NCBI RefSeq assembly: GCF_018476525.1
Contig: NZ_JAHCST010000082.1
Span: 1 to 34,624 of the forward strand
Reading direction: 5' to 3'
Source: Acrocarpospora catenulata
GTDB taxonomy: Bacteria > Actinomycetota > Actinomycetes > Streptosporangiales > Streptosporangiaceae
DNA length: 34,624 nucleotides
Shown here: piece by piece, positions 21,655 to 29,904 of the stretch
Numbering within the stretch: the first letter of the stretch is position 1
Layout: each line of letters opens with the position of its first letter
Made by a program: the position numbers and the translations under genes
The notes under the pieces: generated by a model
What the model was told of the DNA's origin: nothing
Database searches by the model: none
The model's input: the letters and a program-made list of their open reading frames with translations, nothing else

Positions 21655-21957
21655 ATGGGAATCTTTCGCAAGCGTCCCCAGCAGGCGACCCCGGGGAACA
21701 CCGACCTACCTCCCCCGATCAACGCTCGTGAGCAGCGCGTGGACCGGTGGAGGAAGGAACGTCTGGAGAAGGCGGGCCTTCTGGATAAGGCCCGCAAGGC
21801 TCACGCGGGAGCACAGGGGATCTACAACATGTACGCCCCTGGAAGCCAAAAGGACAAGGCGGGGGCCCAGCTCAACGCCGCGGCCGACGCCCTGCGTGAC
21901 GCCCAGGCAGCGTTTGAAGCCGTGAACCAATACTCCGACTGGGACAAGGCGAACTAG
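21655..21957 (+). CDS. Small AICE protein, unknown
   Basis: 100 residues. Basic start MGIFRKRPQQATPGNTDLPP, then helices INAREQRVDRWRKERLEKAG and KAGAQLNAAADALRDAQAAF, ending VNQYSDWDKAN. The heptad-like spacing of Ala and Leu suggests a coiled coil. AGGA lies about 10 bases upstream. It precedes the zinc-protein pair with a 14-base gap. Confidence 0.65.
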   Translation: MGIFRKRPQQATPGNTDLPPPINAREQRVDRWRKERLEKAGLLDKARKAHAGAQGIYNMYAPGSQKDKAGAQLNAAADALRDAQAAFEAVNQYSDWDKAN

Positions 21958-21971
21958 AAGGAACCCCGCCC

Positions 21972-22367
21972 ATGTCTCGCATCCGCTCCGCGTTCTTCGA
22001 CCCGACCGGCGCCCGGTACGGCATCCCCACCTACCCGTGGCGGATCGCGCCGCCGCACCTGATGACGCTGCGCCAGCTGGCCGCCCGGGGTTTGCGTCCC
22101 GGCGGGCAGGATGTTCAGGCACAGGTGATGTGGCGCTCTCGCCGCTACGGCGCTCCAGGGGTGCGGGTCGCCTTCCTCTACGACGTGCGGTTCGCGCTGC
22201 CGAAGCGGACCGCCACCGCGCGGCAGCTGGAAGCGCTGGCCAAGGCCAACGCCGCCCGCCGCACCTGCCCGCAATGCCGAACCGATGCCGGGTACGTGCT
22301 GCCCCGCCATCTGGGCATCTGCCTGGACTGCGCCCGCAGTTCCGCAGGGACGCAGGTGGCCGCGTGA
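21972..22367 (+). CDS. RRQRL-motif zinc-binding protein
   Basis: 131 residues. The N-terminal half has PHLMTLRQLAARGLRPGGQD and VQAQVMWR; the second half has KRTATARQLEALAKANAARR, then a zinc ribbon RTCPQCRTDAGYV with LGICLDCAR. This is the pattern of the small zinc proteins, named after an R-R-Q-R-L-like helix, that occur on many actinomycete plasmids and AICEs just before the spread genes. Function is unknown; nucleic-acid binding is likely. Confidence 0.75.
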   Translation: MSRIRSAFFDPTGARYGIPTYPWRIAPPHLMTLRQLAARGLRPGGQDVQAQVMWRSRRYGAPGVRVAFLYDVRFALPKRTATARQLEALAKANAARRTCPQCRTDAGYVLPRHLGICLDCARSSAGTQVAA

Positions 22368-22564
22368 CCGGCCGCCGCTTCTGCGTCACCCGCACCGCCG
22401 GGCGTGCCAAGCCCGGGTTCATCCCGGCGCATGAGCCCGGCCCCGATCATCCGAACGCCCCCGGCCCCGGCACGGTCACGTGCTGGTGGTGCAACGGGGA
22501 CGGCTGCCGATCCTGCGCGGGCTCCGGGCTGCTGCCTGATGACATCCCCGACGCCGACACCTGA
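22364..22564 (+). CDS. Small DnaJ-type zinc-finger protein
   Basis: 66 residues from a GTG overlapping the previous stop (GTGA). CWWCNGDGCRSCAGSG gives two C-x2-C-x-G-x-G units, the spacing of the DnaJ central zinc domain. The N-terminal part is basic and Pro-rich. It follows the RRQRL-type gene and may act with it. Confidence 0.65.
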   Translation: MTGRRFCVTRTAGRAKPGFIPAHEPGPDHPNAPGPGTVTCWWCNGDGCRSCAGSGLLPDDIPDADT

Positions 22565-22582
22565 AGAATCCGAGGACCGTTG

Positions 22583-23632
22583 ATGACCACCATCACCCCA
22601 TCCCCCGACCCGGGGGATCCCTACATCGCCGACGGCCTGGCCGCGCTGCAAGACCATCTGACCCAGGCGGCCCGCCCCGCGCCCACCGCTACGCCCGCCG
22701 GCACCGTCGCTGTCCCGGCCGATGACGTGGTGAGCGGTGAGCCCGCCCCGGTGTCGCGCCGGGTGCGCCGGTTGCGTGCCGAGGTCGCCGAGGCGCATCA
22801 GCTGGCCGGCCTTCAGGAGGACGATGTCCCGCTGTTGCTGGACACGCCGAAGGTCCGCAAGCGGCGGCGGAAGGCCAACGAGGCCGCGCGGCTGCACGCG
22901 CTGTCCCGCGAGCCCGCTCAGCTCGCCTACTCCGCCGCCAAGGCCCGCCGGCGGATCAACATCGGCCTGACCGTGGCGCTGGTTCTGGCGCTGGGCTGGT
23001 CTACCGCGGGCGTTCAGGTCTTTGCCTCCGACGGCGCTGATGCGTGGTCGCCGGGCTGGGTCTTCGCGTGGTTCGTGGAGCCGTTCATGTCGATCGCGCT
23101 GCTGTGCTTCGTCGCAGCCAGAGCGTTCTTCGGCACCCGTGGCCAGCCGGTGAAGGATCCCGTCCTGGACCGCGTTGAGCGTCTGTTCCTGTTCCTGACG
23201 CTGGGGATGAACGCCTTCCCGTACTTGCCGGGTGTGGCTGAGGAGTTCAGCTTTCCCCGGCTTGTCCTTCACCTGCTGGGTCCGATCGTGGCCTACGCGG
23301 TGGTGACCGGCTGGCCGCGCCTGCTGGCTCAGTTCGCCGCGCTGGATCACGGCCTGCCCACCTCCGGTCCAGCAGATCCCCTTACCGGACCCCTTACCGG
23401 CCTTACGTACGGCGCAAACACCGCCGGTCCGGTAAGGGCGACGCCCAGTCCGGAGGTTGCTCGCCTGATCGAGCGGGCTCGGGAGCTCATCGCCGCCGGG
23501 GAGCTTCCGCAGGCCCCCAGCGCCTACCGGCTTCAGCGGACCCTGCGGTGCCGCATGGACGACGCCCGGATGGTCCGCGACCACCTGTCCAACCCGTCCA
23601 GCCCGCCCGACCCCGGAATGAGCCGCCCGTGA
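22583..23632 (+). CDS. Spd-like conjugative spread membrane protein
   Basis: 349 residues from ATG 22,583 with GAGGA upstream. Residues 1-130 are cytoplasmic, with a basic patch KVRKRRRKANEAARLHALSR. Four or so membrane segments follow: INIGLTVALVLALGWSTAGV, GWVFAWFVEPFMSIALLCFV, LFLFLTLGMNAFPYLPG and LHLLGPIVAYAVVTGWPRLL. The C-terminal tail ends in a helical stretch (PEVARLIERARELIAAGELP). Membrane topology and position before tra match the Spd proteins of pSAM2-like elements, which help spread the element within the recipient mycelium. Confidence 0.7.
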   Translation: MTTITPSPDPGDPYIADGLAALQDHLTQAARPAPTATPAGTVAVPADDVVSGEPAPVSRRVRRLRAEVAEAHQLAGLQEDDVPLLLDTPKVRKRRRKANEAARLHALSREPAQLAYSAAKARRRINIGLTVALVLALGWSTAGVQVFASDGADAWSPGWVFAWFVEPFMSIALLCFVAARAFFGTRGQPVKDPVLDRVERLFLFLTLGMNAFPYLPGVAEEFSFPRLVLHLLGPIVAYAVVTGWPRLLAQFAALDHGLPTSGPADPLTGPLTGLTYGANTAGPVRATPSPEVARLIERARELIAAGELPQAPSAYRLQRTLRCRMDDARMVRDHLSNPSSPPDPGMSRP

Positions 23633-23838
23633 GCACCGGCATGCCCAACCCTAACCAGATCATGCAGCAGCTTCAGGCCGCCCGCGACGCAGGTGCCGAC
23701 TGGGCCACGCTGCGGGAACTGGAGGACGCCTACGGCCGGGCCATGGATGAGGTGTCGCGGATACTCACGGCCGCGGTCGCCGAACTCAACCAGCGGGCGG
23801 CCGATCTCAAGCGGCACGGGCGGGGGAAGCGCGCATGA
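23629..23838 (+). CDS. Small helical protein of the transfer operon
   Basis: 69 residues from a GTG overlapping the Spd-like stop; an internal ATG lies four codons later. MPNPNQIMQQLQAARDAGAD and EDAYGRAMDEVSRILTAAVA are helical, and the end is basic (DLKRHGRGKRA). It is coupled on both sides, so it is made together with the transfer proteins. Confidence 0.65.
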   Translation: MSTGMPNPNQIMQQLQAARDAGADWATLRELEDAYGRAMDEVSRILTAAVAELNQRAADLKRHGRGKRA

Positions 23839-24383
23839 CACTGCACGTCACCAACGACCGGATCGCCTCCGACGTCATCGGCGAGTACGCCTTTCGCGAC
23901 GGGTCCGGCTGGCGGGTCGCCTTCACCGACCACCCGGAAGGCGCCACCCACAGCAACCTGATCACCCACAAGCAGGCGATCACCGCGCTGCGGCTGTTCG
24001 AGGCGTACGCCTCCAACCCGCACCCGCGTTCCCAGACCTGGAAGCGCATCGCCAAGTGGCGTCGCGAACTGGAGATGGAACCGGACCCCAAGTGCGACGT
24101 CCCCGGCGGCTGGCGACTGGCCGCCGGGCTGGCCGCCCTGCTGCTGACCGTCGCGATCGGGCTGCTGCTGGCCATCCCCGCCGGGCTGGCCGCACTCGAC
24201 CGCACCCCGCACGACGTTCGGTCCGGCGCCTGGCACGGCCTTGACCAGCTCTTCCCCACCGCTTTCATCCCCGCCGCCACGAGCGGCACGCAGGGCGCGA
24301 CCTCCCTTCCGCCAAGAACAGCGGTCGCGCCCTGCCACCCCGCCCACATTTCGGCAAACGGAAACGAGGTGACCTCATCATGA
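23835..24383 (+). CDS. Single-span membrane protein of the transfer operon
   Basis: 182 residues from ATGA. The N-terminal 95 residues are soluble, with EYAFRDGSGWRVAFTDHPEG and HKQAITALRLFEAYAS. A membrane helix follows at about 96-118 (RLAAGLAALLLTVAIGLLLA). The last 60 residues are Pro/Thr/Ala-rich and probably extracytoplasmic. Likely another spread protein. Confidence 0.65.
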   Translation: MTLHVTNDRIASDVIGEYAFRDGSGWRVAFTDHPEGATHSNLITHKQAITALRLFEAYASNPHPRSQTWKRIAKWRRELEMEPDPKCDVPGGWRLAAGLAALLLTVAIGLLLAIPAGLAALDRTPHDVRSGAWHGLDQLFPTAFIPAATSGTQGATSLPPRTAVAPCHPAHISANGNEVTSS

Positions 24384-24691
24384 CGCACTTCCTGCTCACC
24401 GCCGTCCTCGTGGCGGCGCTGCTGGCGCTGCTCAGCGCCCGCCCCGACACTCCCGCCGCGACCACGCCGCCCCGCGCCTGGAAGGACCTGCGCGCTGCGG
24501 GCGGCAGACGGATCGCCTGGACGATGCTGCGGGCTGTGGCCGGAGTGCTGGCCATCACCGTGGTCGCCGCGCTGCGCACCGGCCTGTACGGCACGGCCCT
24601 GACCGTCGCCGGGATCGCCTGCATGGTCGCCTCCCTGGCGGCGCTGGACCGGCGGGCCGTGCGGCTGCACCGATTGGAGGTGCGGGCATGA
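24380..24691 (+). CDS. Small membrane protein of the transfer operon
   Basis: 103 residues from ATGA. An N-terminal helix FLLTAVLVAALLALLSA and two further hydrophobic stretches (AVAGVLAITVVAALRTGL, ALTVAGIACMVASLAAL) suggest three membrane passes. It sits directly before tra, where other AICEs also carry small hydrophobic Spd proteins. Confidence 0.65.
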   Translation: MTHFLLTAVLVAALLALLSARPDTPAATTPPRAWKDLRAAGGRRIAWTMLRAVAGVLAITVVAALRTGLYGTALTVAGIACMVASLAALDRRAVRLHRLEVRA

Positions 24692-26883
24692 GCACCGCCA
24701 GCGAGCACCAGACCCTGGAGGGCGTCGTGATTCCCCTGCGCGCCGGCCAGGACGATGCCCCGCAGCAGGAGGAGAACCCGGCGGGCTGGCTGGCCCGCCA
24801 GCAGGCCCGGGACCTGCCCGAGCTGGGTCCGTGGCTGCCGACCCGGGCGCACGCGCGGCAGACCGCCGCCTGGGCGGCACAGTGGGGATGGTGGCACGCG
24901 CGTTTCCACGCCCGCCGTTCCCCCCGCTACCTGGCCCGGCTGCTGGGACGCTGCGCACGCGCCGGCGGGCGCGGCGTCCGCTGGTGGGCCGTGTGGGTCT
25001 ACGCCCCCGAGCAGGCCGCGCAGGTGAAGGCGGTGCGCCACCAGATGCGGGTGATCACCCGCGAGACCCGGCAGACCAAGAACGGGCAGGCCGCGCGTGA
25101 GGCCGCCCTGACGTTGCGCGGCATGGAGCTTCAGCTCGACGCGGCCCGTAAGCGGCTGCACGGCTGGCGGGCGGCCAAGCTCGCCTCCACCGCCCTGCTC
25201 GCCGGTGGGGCCCTGGCCGGGCTGGACGGCGCCGCCGTGGCGGTCGGCGGGTGGGTCTACCCGGCCGCCGGACTGCTGGCGGTGACGATCGGCGCGCTGA
25301 CCGGCCGCCGCGAGCAAGAGGCGCCCCTGGTGGATGCCGGTGCTCCGGCTCCGGTGCGGGTCGATCTGCGACCGGATCAGCTCAACGCGGCTTTCCGGGC
25401 GGCCGGGCTGCTCAAGGGTGAGGACGCCTCGCTGGCGCTGTCCGGGCTCGGGATCTCCCGTCTGGGCAAGGGCTGGTGCGCGGTGGTGGACCTGCCCCGC
25501 GGTGGCGGTAAGACCGCCGCCGACGCCATCGCCAAGCGCAACACCCTGGCCGCTGAGCTGGGGGTGGATGAGATTCAGCTCATCATGCAGCGGGTGCGCG
25601 CCGCCGCCGGCGGGCACGCCGGAAGGCTGTCGATCTGGGTCGCCGACGATGATCCCTACCTGGGCAAGCCGACACCGTCGCAGCTGATCGAGGCCGAGGC
25701 GTTCGATTTCTGGAAGCCGGTCCCGTTCGGGCGCGATGCTCAGGGCAACCGGATCGAGGTCGGGTTGCTGTGGCAGTCGGCGTTCTTCGGCGGCCTGCCC
25801 CGCCGGGGCAAGACCTTCTCCATGCGGCTGCTGATCGCCGCCGCCGCACTGGACGGATGGGCCCGCCTCTACCTGGCCGATGGCAAGGGCGGCGCGGACT
25901 TCCGCGCGGTCGCGCAGATCGCGCACCGCTACGTGCAGGGCGCCGATGAGTCCAAGGGCGACCTGGAGGCGTTTGAGGCCATGCTGGACGAACTGATCTC
26001 CGAGATGACCCGCCGGTTCGCGCTGTTCGCCACCCTGCCGACCTCCATGTGCCCGGAGGGCAAGCTCACTCCGGAGATCATGCGCGCGTACGGCCTGCCG
26101 CTGATCCTCATCGCGATCGACGAACTGCAGGAGTACCTGGAGGCGCTGGAGAGCGACAAGGACCGGGCGCGGGTCATCGGCAAGATGGCCCGCATCGCCC
26201 GCCGCGGCCCGGCCGCCGGGTTCATCCCGGTCTACGCCAGCCAGCGGCCGGACGCCAAGAGCGTGCCGACCAAACTCCGGGAAATCGTCTCCTACCGGTA
26301 CTGCACCCAGGTCACCGACAAGACCAGCTCCGACATGGTCCTGGGCGACGGCAAGGCCAACCAGGGCGCCGACGCCTCCGCCCTGTCGGAGGAACACGTC
26401 GGCGTCGGGGTGCTGGTCACCGGCCCCGCCTCGCACGTCACGGTCAAAGCCGACCTGATGGACAACGTGGCCTTCGAGCGCGTGTGCCAGCGTGGCCGCG
26501 TCCTGCGGGAGAAGGCCGGGACGCTGTCCGGCCACGCGACCGGCGACCTCCAGACCGCCGGTGCCGCCGGGTTCGTCATCCCGCCCATCGTGGCCGATGT
26601 CCTGGAGGTCATGGGCCAGCGCACCCGCATCTGGACCGAGGACCTGCTGTCCGGGCTGGCCAACCTGGATGAGGACACCTACGGCGACTACGACGCCGGC
26701 CAGCTGGCCGCCGAGCTGGAAGCCGCCGGGGTCAAGCGCTCCAGCAAGCAAGTCCGCATCGGCGACGCCAACCGCGCCGGCTACTACCGGCGCGACGTCG
26801 AAGGCGTGATCCCGGCCGACCTGCTCACCCGGACCGTAGAGGGGTCCCCCTCTACCCCGGCCGCCGACCCGGCCACCGCCTGA
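24688..26883 (+). CDS. FtsK/SpoIIIE-type conjugative DNA translocase (Tra)
   Basis: 731 residues from ATGA. Residues 1-160 are helical and basic; two hydrophobic segments (LASTALLAGGALAGLDGAAV, VYPAAGLLAVTIGALTG) anchor it in the membrane. The motor domain has Walker A GLPRRGKTFS (about 369-378, Lys375) and Walker B LILIAIDELQEY (about 473-484). The C-terminal 90 residues include a winged-helix-like stretch (QLAAELEAAGVKRSSKQVRI), the usual site for binding short DNA repeats in TraB-type proteins. One such hexameric motor moves double-stranded DNA to the recipient without a relaxase, so conjugation should work as in pSAM2. A short hairpin GTAGAGGGG/CCCCTCTAC lies in the last codons. Confidence 0.9.
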   Translation: MSTASEHQTLEGVVIPLRAGQDDAPQQEENPAGWLARQQARDLPELGPWLPTRAHARQTAAWAAQWGWWHARFHARRSPRYLARLLGRCARAGGRGVRWWAVWVYAPEQAAQVKAVRHQMRVITRETRQTKNGQAAREAALTLRGMELQLDAARKRLHGWRAAKLASTALLAGGALAGLDGAAVAVGGWVYPAAGLLAVTIGALTGRREQEAPLVDAGAPAPVRVDLRPDQLNAAFRAAGLLKGEDASLALSGLGISRLGKGWCAVVDLPRGGGKTAADAIAKRNTLAAELGVDEIQLIMQRVRAAAGGHAGRLSIWVADDDPYLGKPTPSQLIEAEAFDFWKPVPFGRDAQGNRIEVGLLWQSAFFGGLPRRGKTFSMRLLIAAAALDGWARLYLADGKGGADFRAVAQIAHRYVQGADESKGDLEAFEAMLDELISEMTRRFALFATLPTSMCPEGKLTPEIMRAYGLPLILIAIDELQEYLEALESDKDRARVIGKMARIARRGPAAGFIPVYASQRPDAKSVPTKLREIVSYRYCTQVTDKTSSDMVLGDGKANQGADASALSEEHVGVGVLVTGPASHVTVKADLMDNVAFERVCQRGRVLREKAGTLSGHATGDLQTAGAAGFVIPPIVADVLEVMGQRTRIWTEDLLSGLANLDEDTYGDYDAGQLAAELEAAGVKRSSKQVRIGDANRAGYYRRDVEGVIPADLLTRTVEGSPSTPAADPATA

Positions 26884-26884
26884 C

Positions 26885-26961
26885 CCCCTCTGCACCCGGG
26901 TGCGAGTGCAGAGGGGCCCCGCTACAGCCGTAGCGGGGCCCGTAGAGGGGTGTAGCCCCTC
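26885..26961 (+). terminator. Three consecutive hairpins behind tra
   Basis: CCCCTCTGCAC/GTGCAGAGGGG (26,885-26,916), GGGCCCCGCTAC/GTAGCGGGGCCC (26,914-26,941) and GAGGGG/CCCCTC (26,945-26,961) are all perfect. Stems 1 and 2 share three bases, so they compete. Together they should stop transcription from the transfer operon. They may also include binding repeats for Tra. Confidence 0.75.
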
Positions 26962-27068
26962 CTGACCTGCGGCGTAGCGGCCGTAGAGGCCACCGCCCGC
27001 CCGGTGCTGCCCGCTTGGAATCACCACTCATCAGCCATCCACTGACCACCCTGAGAGGGGATCCGACC

Positions 27069-27746
27069 ATGACCGACATCACCTACACCCACCCTGACGT
27101 CCTCACCGCGGGCATGCTCCAGGGGTGGGCCGACCCGGCGCTGGACCCCGCCGAAATCGACTGGGCGGCCCGGCAGGCCCGCGCCGCCATCCCCTTCCGC
27201 GTGATCGACGGACGCCCGCTCAACCCGTTCGCTCCGACCGGCATCCGCTACGGCCGCAACCAGCTCGGACACTGGGGTGAGGCCCTATGCGCCGACGCCA
27301 TCGTCACCGCCGAGATCGGAGACACCGAGGGTGACGACCGGTGGCTGGTCATGGTCGAACGCAGCGACGGGCACGGGTGGGCGCTGCCCGGGGGTCATGT
27401 GGACCCCGGGGAGGACCCTGCGCACGCCGCCGTCCGGGAACTGGCCGAAGAGACCGGCCTGACCCTGCACGGTGCGCACTGGCAGACCCTGCCGGCCCGG
27501 TACGTGCCCGACCCCCGGGCCAGTGACGAAGCGTGGATGGTCACCATGCCGTCGCTGACCCGCCTGCGCGTCAGCCACTGGAACGAGCTGCCGGTCCCGG
27601 TTGGCGCCGACGATGCCTGGCGTGCCGCCTGGATCATTTGTGACGACTACGCCGCCCTAGTCCGCGACCTGGCCGACATCTACGGCGGACAGGTGTTCCC
27701 CGCCCACCGCGACCTTCTCGCCGAGCTGCTGGGAACCCGCCGGTGA
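27069..27746 (+). CDS. Nudix hydrolase
   Basis: 225 residues from ATG 27,069 with GAGAGGGG upstream. The Nudix box is [18 protein letters not shown] followed by AEETGL, fitting G-x5-E-x7-R-E-U-x-E-E-x-G-U in full. The N-terminal 60 residues lack a known domain and contain [20 protein letters not shown]. Nudix enzymes split nucleoside diphosphates linked to another group. Many AICEs carry one next to their regulatory genes; its role there is not settled. Confidence 0.9.
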   Translation: MTDITYTHPDVLTAGMLQGWADPALDPAEIDWAARQARAAIPFRVIDGRPLNPFAPTGIRYGRNQLGHWGEALCADAIVTAEIGDTEGDDRWLVMVERSDGHGWALPGGHVDPGEDPAHAAVRELAEETGLTLHGAHWQTLPARYVPDPRASDEAWMVTMPSLTRLRVSHWNELPVPVGADDAWRAAWIICDDYAALVRDLADIYGGQVFPAHRDLLAELLGTRR

Positions 27747-28144
27747 GCACAGGCCACGCCATGAGCACGGCCGCCCGCAACGCGCCGGACATCGTCATCT
27801 ACCAGGGGCAGCGCTACCGCCTCCACCAGGGGCGGATCGTGCTCGACTGGCGCGACCGCCCGTTCCGGCACCATCGGCAGGGCTGCCTGCTGTGCTGCAC
27901 CGTCCGCGTAGCCTCCCGGCCCGGAGCCCCGCTGCGCCACCCCGCCGACTGCGCCAACTGCGGCCCCGGCTGGCGCGGCACCCGCCCCGACCCATGCCAG
28001 ACCTGCGGCAAGACCGCTCACCACCTGGCCCCCAACGGACAGCCCACACACAAGGTCTGTTTCGAGCTGGCCGTCACCGCCCAGGTCCTGACCACCGCCC
28101 CCACCGCCGACCTCTTCACCGGCGCCCGGAAGGAAGCCGCATGA
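27743..28144 (+). CDS. Cys-rich protein, unknown
   Basis: 133 residues from a GTG overlapping the Nudix stop; ATG 27,761 is an alternative with no clear ribosome site. [18 protein letters not shown] and [12 protein letters not shown] give three Cys pairs, and a Cys near KVCFELA adds one more, so one or two zinc sites are likely. It is coupled to both neighbours. Confidence 0.65.
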   Translation: MSTGHAMSTAARNAPDIVIYQGQRYRLHQGRIVLDWRDRPFRHHRQGCLLCCTVRVASRPGAPLRHPADCANCGPGWRGTRPDPCQTCGKTAHHLAPNGQPTHKVCFELAVTAQVLTTAPTADLFTGARKEAA

Positions 28145-28686
28145 CCGGCCCTGACCCGACCTCGACTGTGACCACCCCTGATGACTCGCCCCGTTACGGA
28201 CACAGCTTCCACCGAATCCAGATGATCGACGTGCACTGTGCGCTCTGCGGTGTCATCGGTTCCGACCCCTACAACAGCTACGCCAGCACCACGGGCATCC
28301 CGTACTTCTACAGTCTCGAATCCGCAGTCGAACGACTGCCGGCCCGCCACGGCTGGACCCGTGCGCCGGAGCTCGAACCCGCTGACGTCAGCCTCTACGA
28401 CCAGCGGTGGCTGTGCCCCGCCTGCACCGATACCCATCACTGCAACGTCCACGGCCACCAGCCCGAGACGACCCCCGCCCGCCGGACCCCCTCCGGCACG
28501 TGGGTGGGTCCCTGCGAGCGCTGCTCACACTGCCGCGCCTACCTCACCCGCCCGCCCCTGAAGCACCCCGGGCGTCTGATGCGCCTGTGGGTCATCCTGC
28601 GTCAGCCCCGAGCCGTGGCCCGGAGCCTGGCTCTGCGCTACCGGTTGCACCGCTACTTGCGGGAAACCCGCAACCCGTCGTTCTGA
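28141..28686 (+). CDS. Cys/His-rich protein, unknown
   Basis: 181 residues from ATGA. VHCALCGVIG and LCPACTDTHHCNVHGHQ, then GPCERCSHCRA, form several possible zinc-binding knots. The C-terminal 35 residues are basic and helical (LALRYRLHRYLRETRN). With the Nudix gene and the preceding Cys-rich gene it makes a three-gene unit after the tra hairpins. Confidence 0.65.
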   Translation: MTGPDPTSTVTTPDDSPRYGHSFHRIQMIDVHCALCGVIGSDPYNSYASTTGIPYFYSLESAVERLPARHGWTRAPELEPADVSLYDQRWLCPACTDTHHCNVHGHQPETTPARRTPSGTWVGPCERCSHCRAYLTRPPLKHPGRLMRLWVILRQPRAVARSLALRYRLHRYLRETRNPSF

Positions 28687-28732
28687 AGTGCTCGCCGCTC
28701 ACGCCATCACCAGCCCACCGGAAGGAAGCCGC

Positions 28733-28888
28733 ATGAAGATCCGCGTCATCTGCCTGCCGGACGAGGTTGACGACGTCACGCGCGTGCTCGCCGACGCCTT
28801 CGATCTGATCGAGATCTCCGCCCCGTACCCGATGCGGGGAACCAGCCGCAACGTCCGGGTCTACGCCGAAGTCCGGCTTCAACCCTAG
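28733..28888 (+). CDS. 51-residue protein, unknown
   Basis: ATG 28,733 follows GGAAGGA at good spacing. MKIRVICLPDEVDDVTRVLA, then DAFDLIEISAPYPMRG and RNVRVYAEVRLQP form a beta-alpha-beta-beta order that suggests a small ferredoxin-like fold. Short proteins starting with this strand-helix pattern are common on actinomycete plasmids; the role is unknown. Confidence 0.65.
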   Translation: MKIRVICLPDEVDDVTRVLADAFDLIEISAPYPMRGTSRNVRVYAEVRLQP

Positions 28889-29039
28889 CAACACGCTCAG
28901 CAGCCCCTACAGGCTCACTAGACGCGCATTCCTTGTATAGACATCCGGACATAGATCAAAAGCGCTCTACGGCGCTCTCAAGCCGCCCCAGACGGCTTCC
29001 GTCGCTTCGATCAATCGTCTGAAAGGACCTGGCCTCACC
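28889..29039. other. Intergenic stretch, possible promoter
   Basis: 151 bases with lower GC content than nearby genes. It contains TTGTATAGACATCCGGACAT and two copies of GCGCTCT close together. A promoter for the replication genes may lie here, but no pair of hexamers has good spacing. Confidence 0.35.
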
Positions 29040-29363
29040 ATGCCCAAGAAGATCTACAGCATCTATCCGGTCGCCCCTGGAAGCATCTGGGCCTGCCAGA
29101 GCCTCCCCGGGCGAACCATCGTGGTCGAAAGGGTGGACGGCCAGCACGCCGTCTGCACCACACTGACCAACTCCAACCAAGTGCAGCGCATCCTCGACCT
29201 CGGCGAGGCCGCCCACTCCTACACCCGCGACATGCGCGGCACCGTCTGCCGCATCCTCGTGGACTCCTTCCGTCCCACCAGTGACGGGTTCGTGTTCGTC
29301 ACCTTCACCGGCGCCCACCTGTCCAAGCTGGCCGACCCTGCTGGACATCGGCACCGCTCCTAG
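29040..29363 (+). CDS. Small AICE protein, unknown
   Basis: 107 residues, ATG 29,040 with AAAGGA upstream. MPKKIYSIYPVAPGSIWACQ, RTIVVERVDGQHAVCTTLTN and SFRPTSDGFVFVTFTG look like a small all-beta domain. It opens the replication section, before the primase remnants. No family recognised. Confidence 0.65.
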   Translation: MPKKIYSIYPVAPGSIWACQSLPGRTIVVERVDGQHAVCTTLTNSNQVQRILDLGEAAHSYTRDMRGTVCRILVDSFRPTSDGFVFVTFTGAHLSKLADPAGHRHRS

Positions 29364-29399
29364 CGCCCTGCATGCCTGGCCATTCACACCGCAGCCGTG

Positions 29400-29422
29400 G
29401 AGGGGCGGCCCTGCCGTCCCTC
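29400..29422 (+). other. Hairpin before the broken primase start
   Basis: GAGGGGCGGC pairs with GCCGTCCCTC (one G-U pair). GGAAGGAG (29,424-29,431) and GTG 29,441 follow, the same hairpin-ribosome site-start order as in the small-ORF section. Confidence 0.55.
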
Positions 29423-29440
29423 CGGAAGGAGCACCCGACC

Positions 29441-29563
29441 GTGACCACCCATCCCGTCCTGCGGTACGCCCTGGCCGCCGCCCGGCGCGGCTGGCCGGTC
29501 TTCCCGCTAGCACCGGGCGACAAAGAGCCGCTCAAAGGCTGGCCCAGGGATCGCCGTCGCTGA
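29441..29563 (+). pseudogene. Prim-Pol primase, N-terminal fragment
   Basis: After a strong ribosome site the frame reads VLRYALAAARRGWPVFPLAP, GDKEPLKGWPR, then DRRR and a stop. This is the conserved start of bifunctional primase/polymerase (Prim-Pol) domains: a helix ending A-x-R-G-W-P-V-F-P-L, followed by G-x-K-x-P. The catalytic D-x-D and His are missing. The break is near 29,545. An intact Prim-Pol with its own start follows 340 bases on, so the fragment is left over from a replaced or duplicated primase. Confidence 0.75.
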
Positions 29564-29753
29564 CCGGCTTGCGGTAGCTCGCCGGATCCGCCGTCGCGCT
29601 GGTAAATCCCGGCCTGCACAGTTCGTCGATCACGACGCCGCCGTTGCCGAATGCCAGCGTGTCGCTGTCGAGCGCCAACACGACATCGTCCAACCCGCGC
29701 TCTCGGATCAGGCAGTCGTAGTTCAACAGCGCGATGCGCGTCTCCTCTGTCAT
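29532..29753 (-). CDS. Reverse ORF inserted between two primase genes
   Basis: 73 residues from ATG 29,753; a start 21 bases earlier (MAGYRQA) is possible, and no ribosome site is clear for either. MTEETRIALLNYDCLIRERG, LDDVVLALDSDTLAFGNGGV and VIDELCRPGFTSATADPASY read as coherent protein. The final residues DPWASL come from the opposite strand of the primase fragment, so the original C-terminus has probably been lost in the junction. It runs against every other gene here. Function unknown. Confidence 0.45.
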   Translation of the reverse strand: MTEETRIALLNYDCLIRERGLDDVVLALDSDTLAFGNGGVVIDELCRPGFTSATADPASYRKPVSDGDPWASL

Positions 29754-29904
29754 GGCTTGACGGTAACCCGCCATCGTCGCCGCTGTCCCGCGCCGGATCA
29801 CAACCCCCCGCCCTTCACCCGTGCGCCTGCCCGCCGACCCGGTCAGGGCGGGTCACAGAAGAACCAGGCCAGCACCGTGCCGCCGCCGCTCAAGGAACCA
29901 GCCG

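Noticed and set aside
24265-27027. Minus-strand open frame of 920 codons opposite tra
   Set aside because: It is an antisense shadow produced by high GC at third codon positions. It reads as Gly/Arg/Gln-rich low-complexity protein, and the plus strand has clear Walker motifs and coupled starts.
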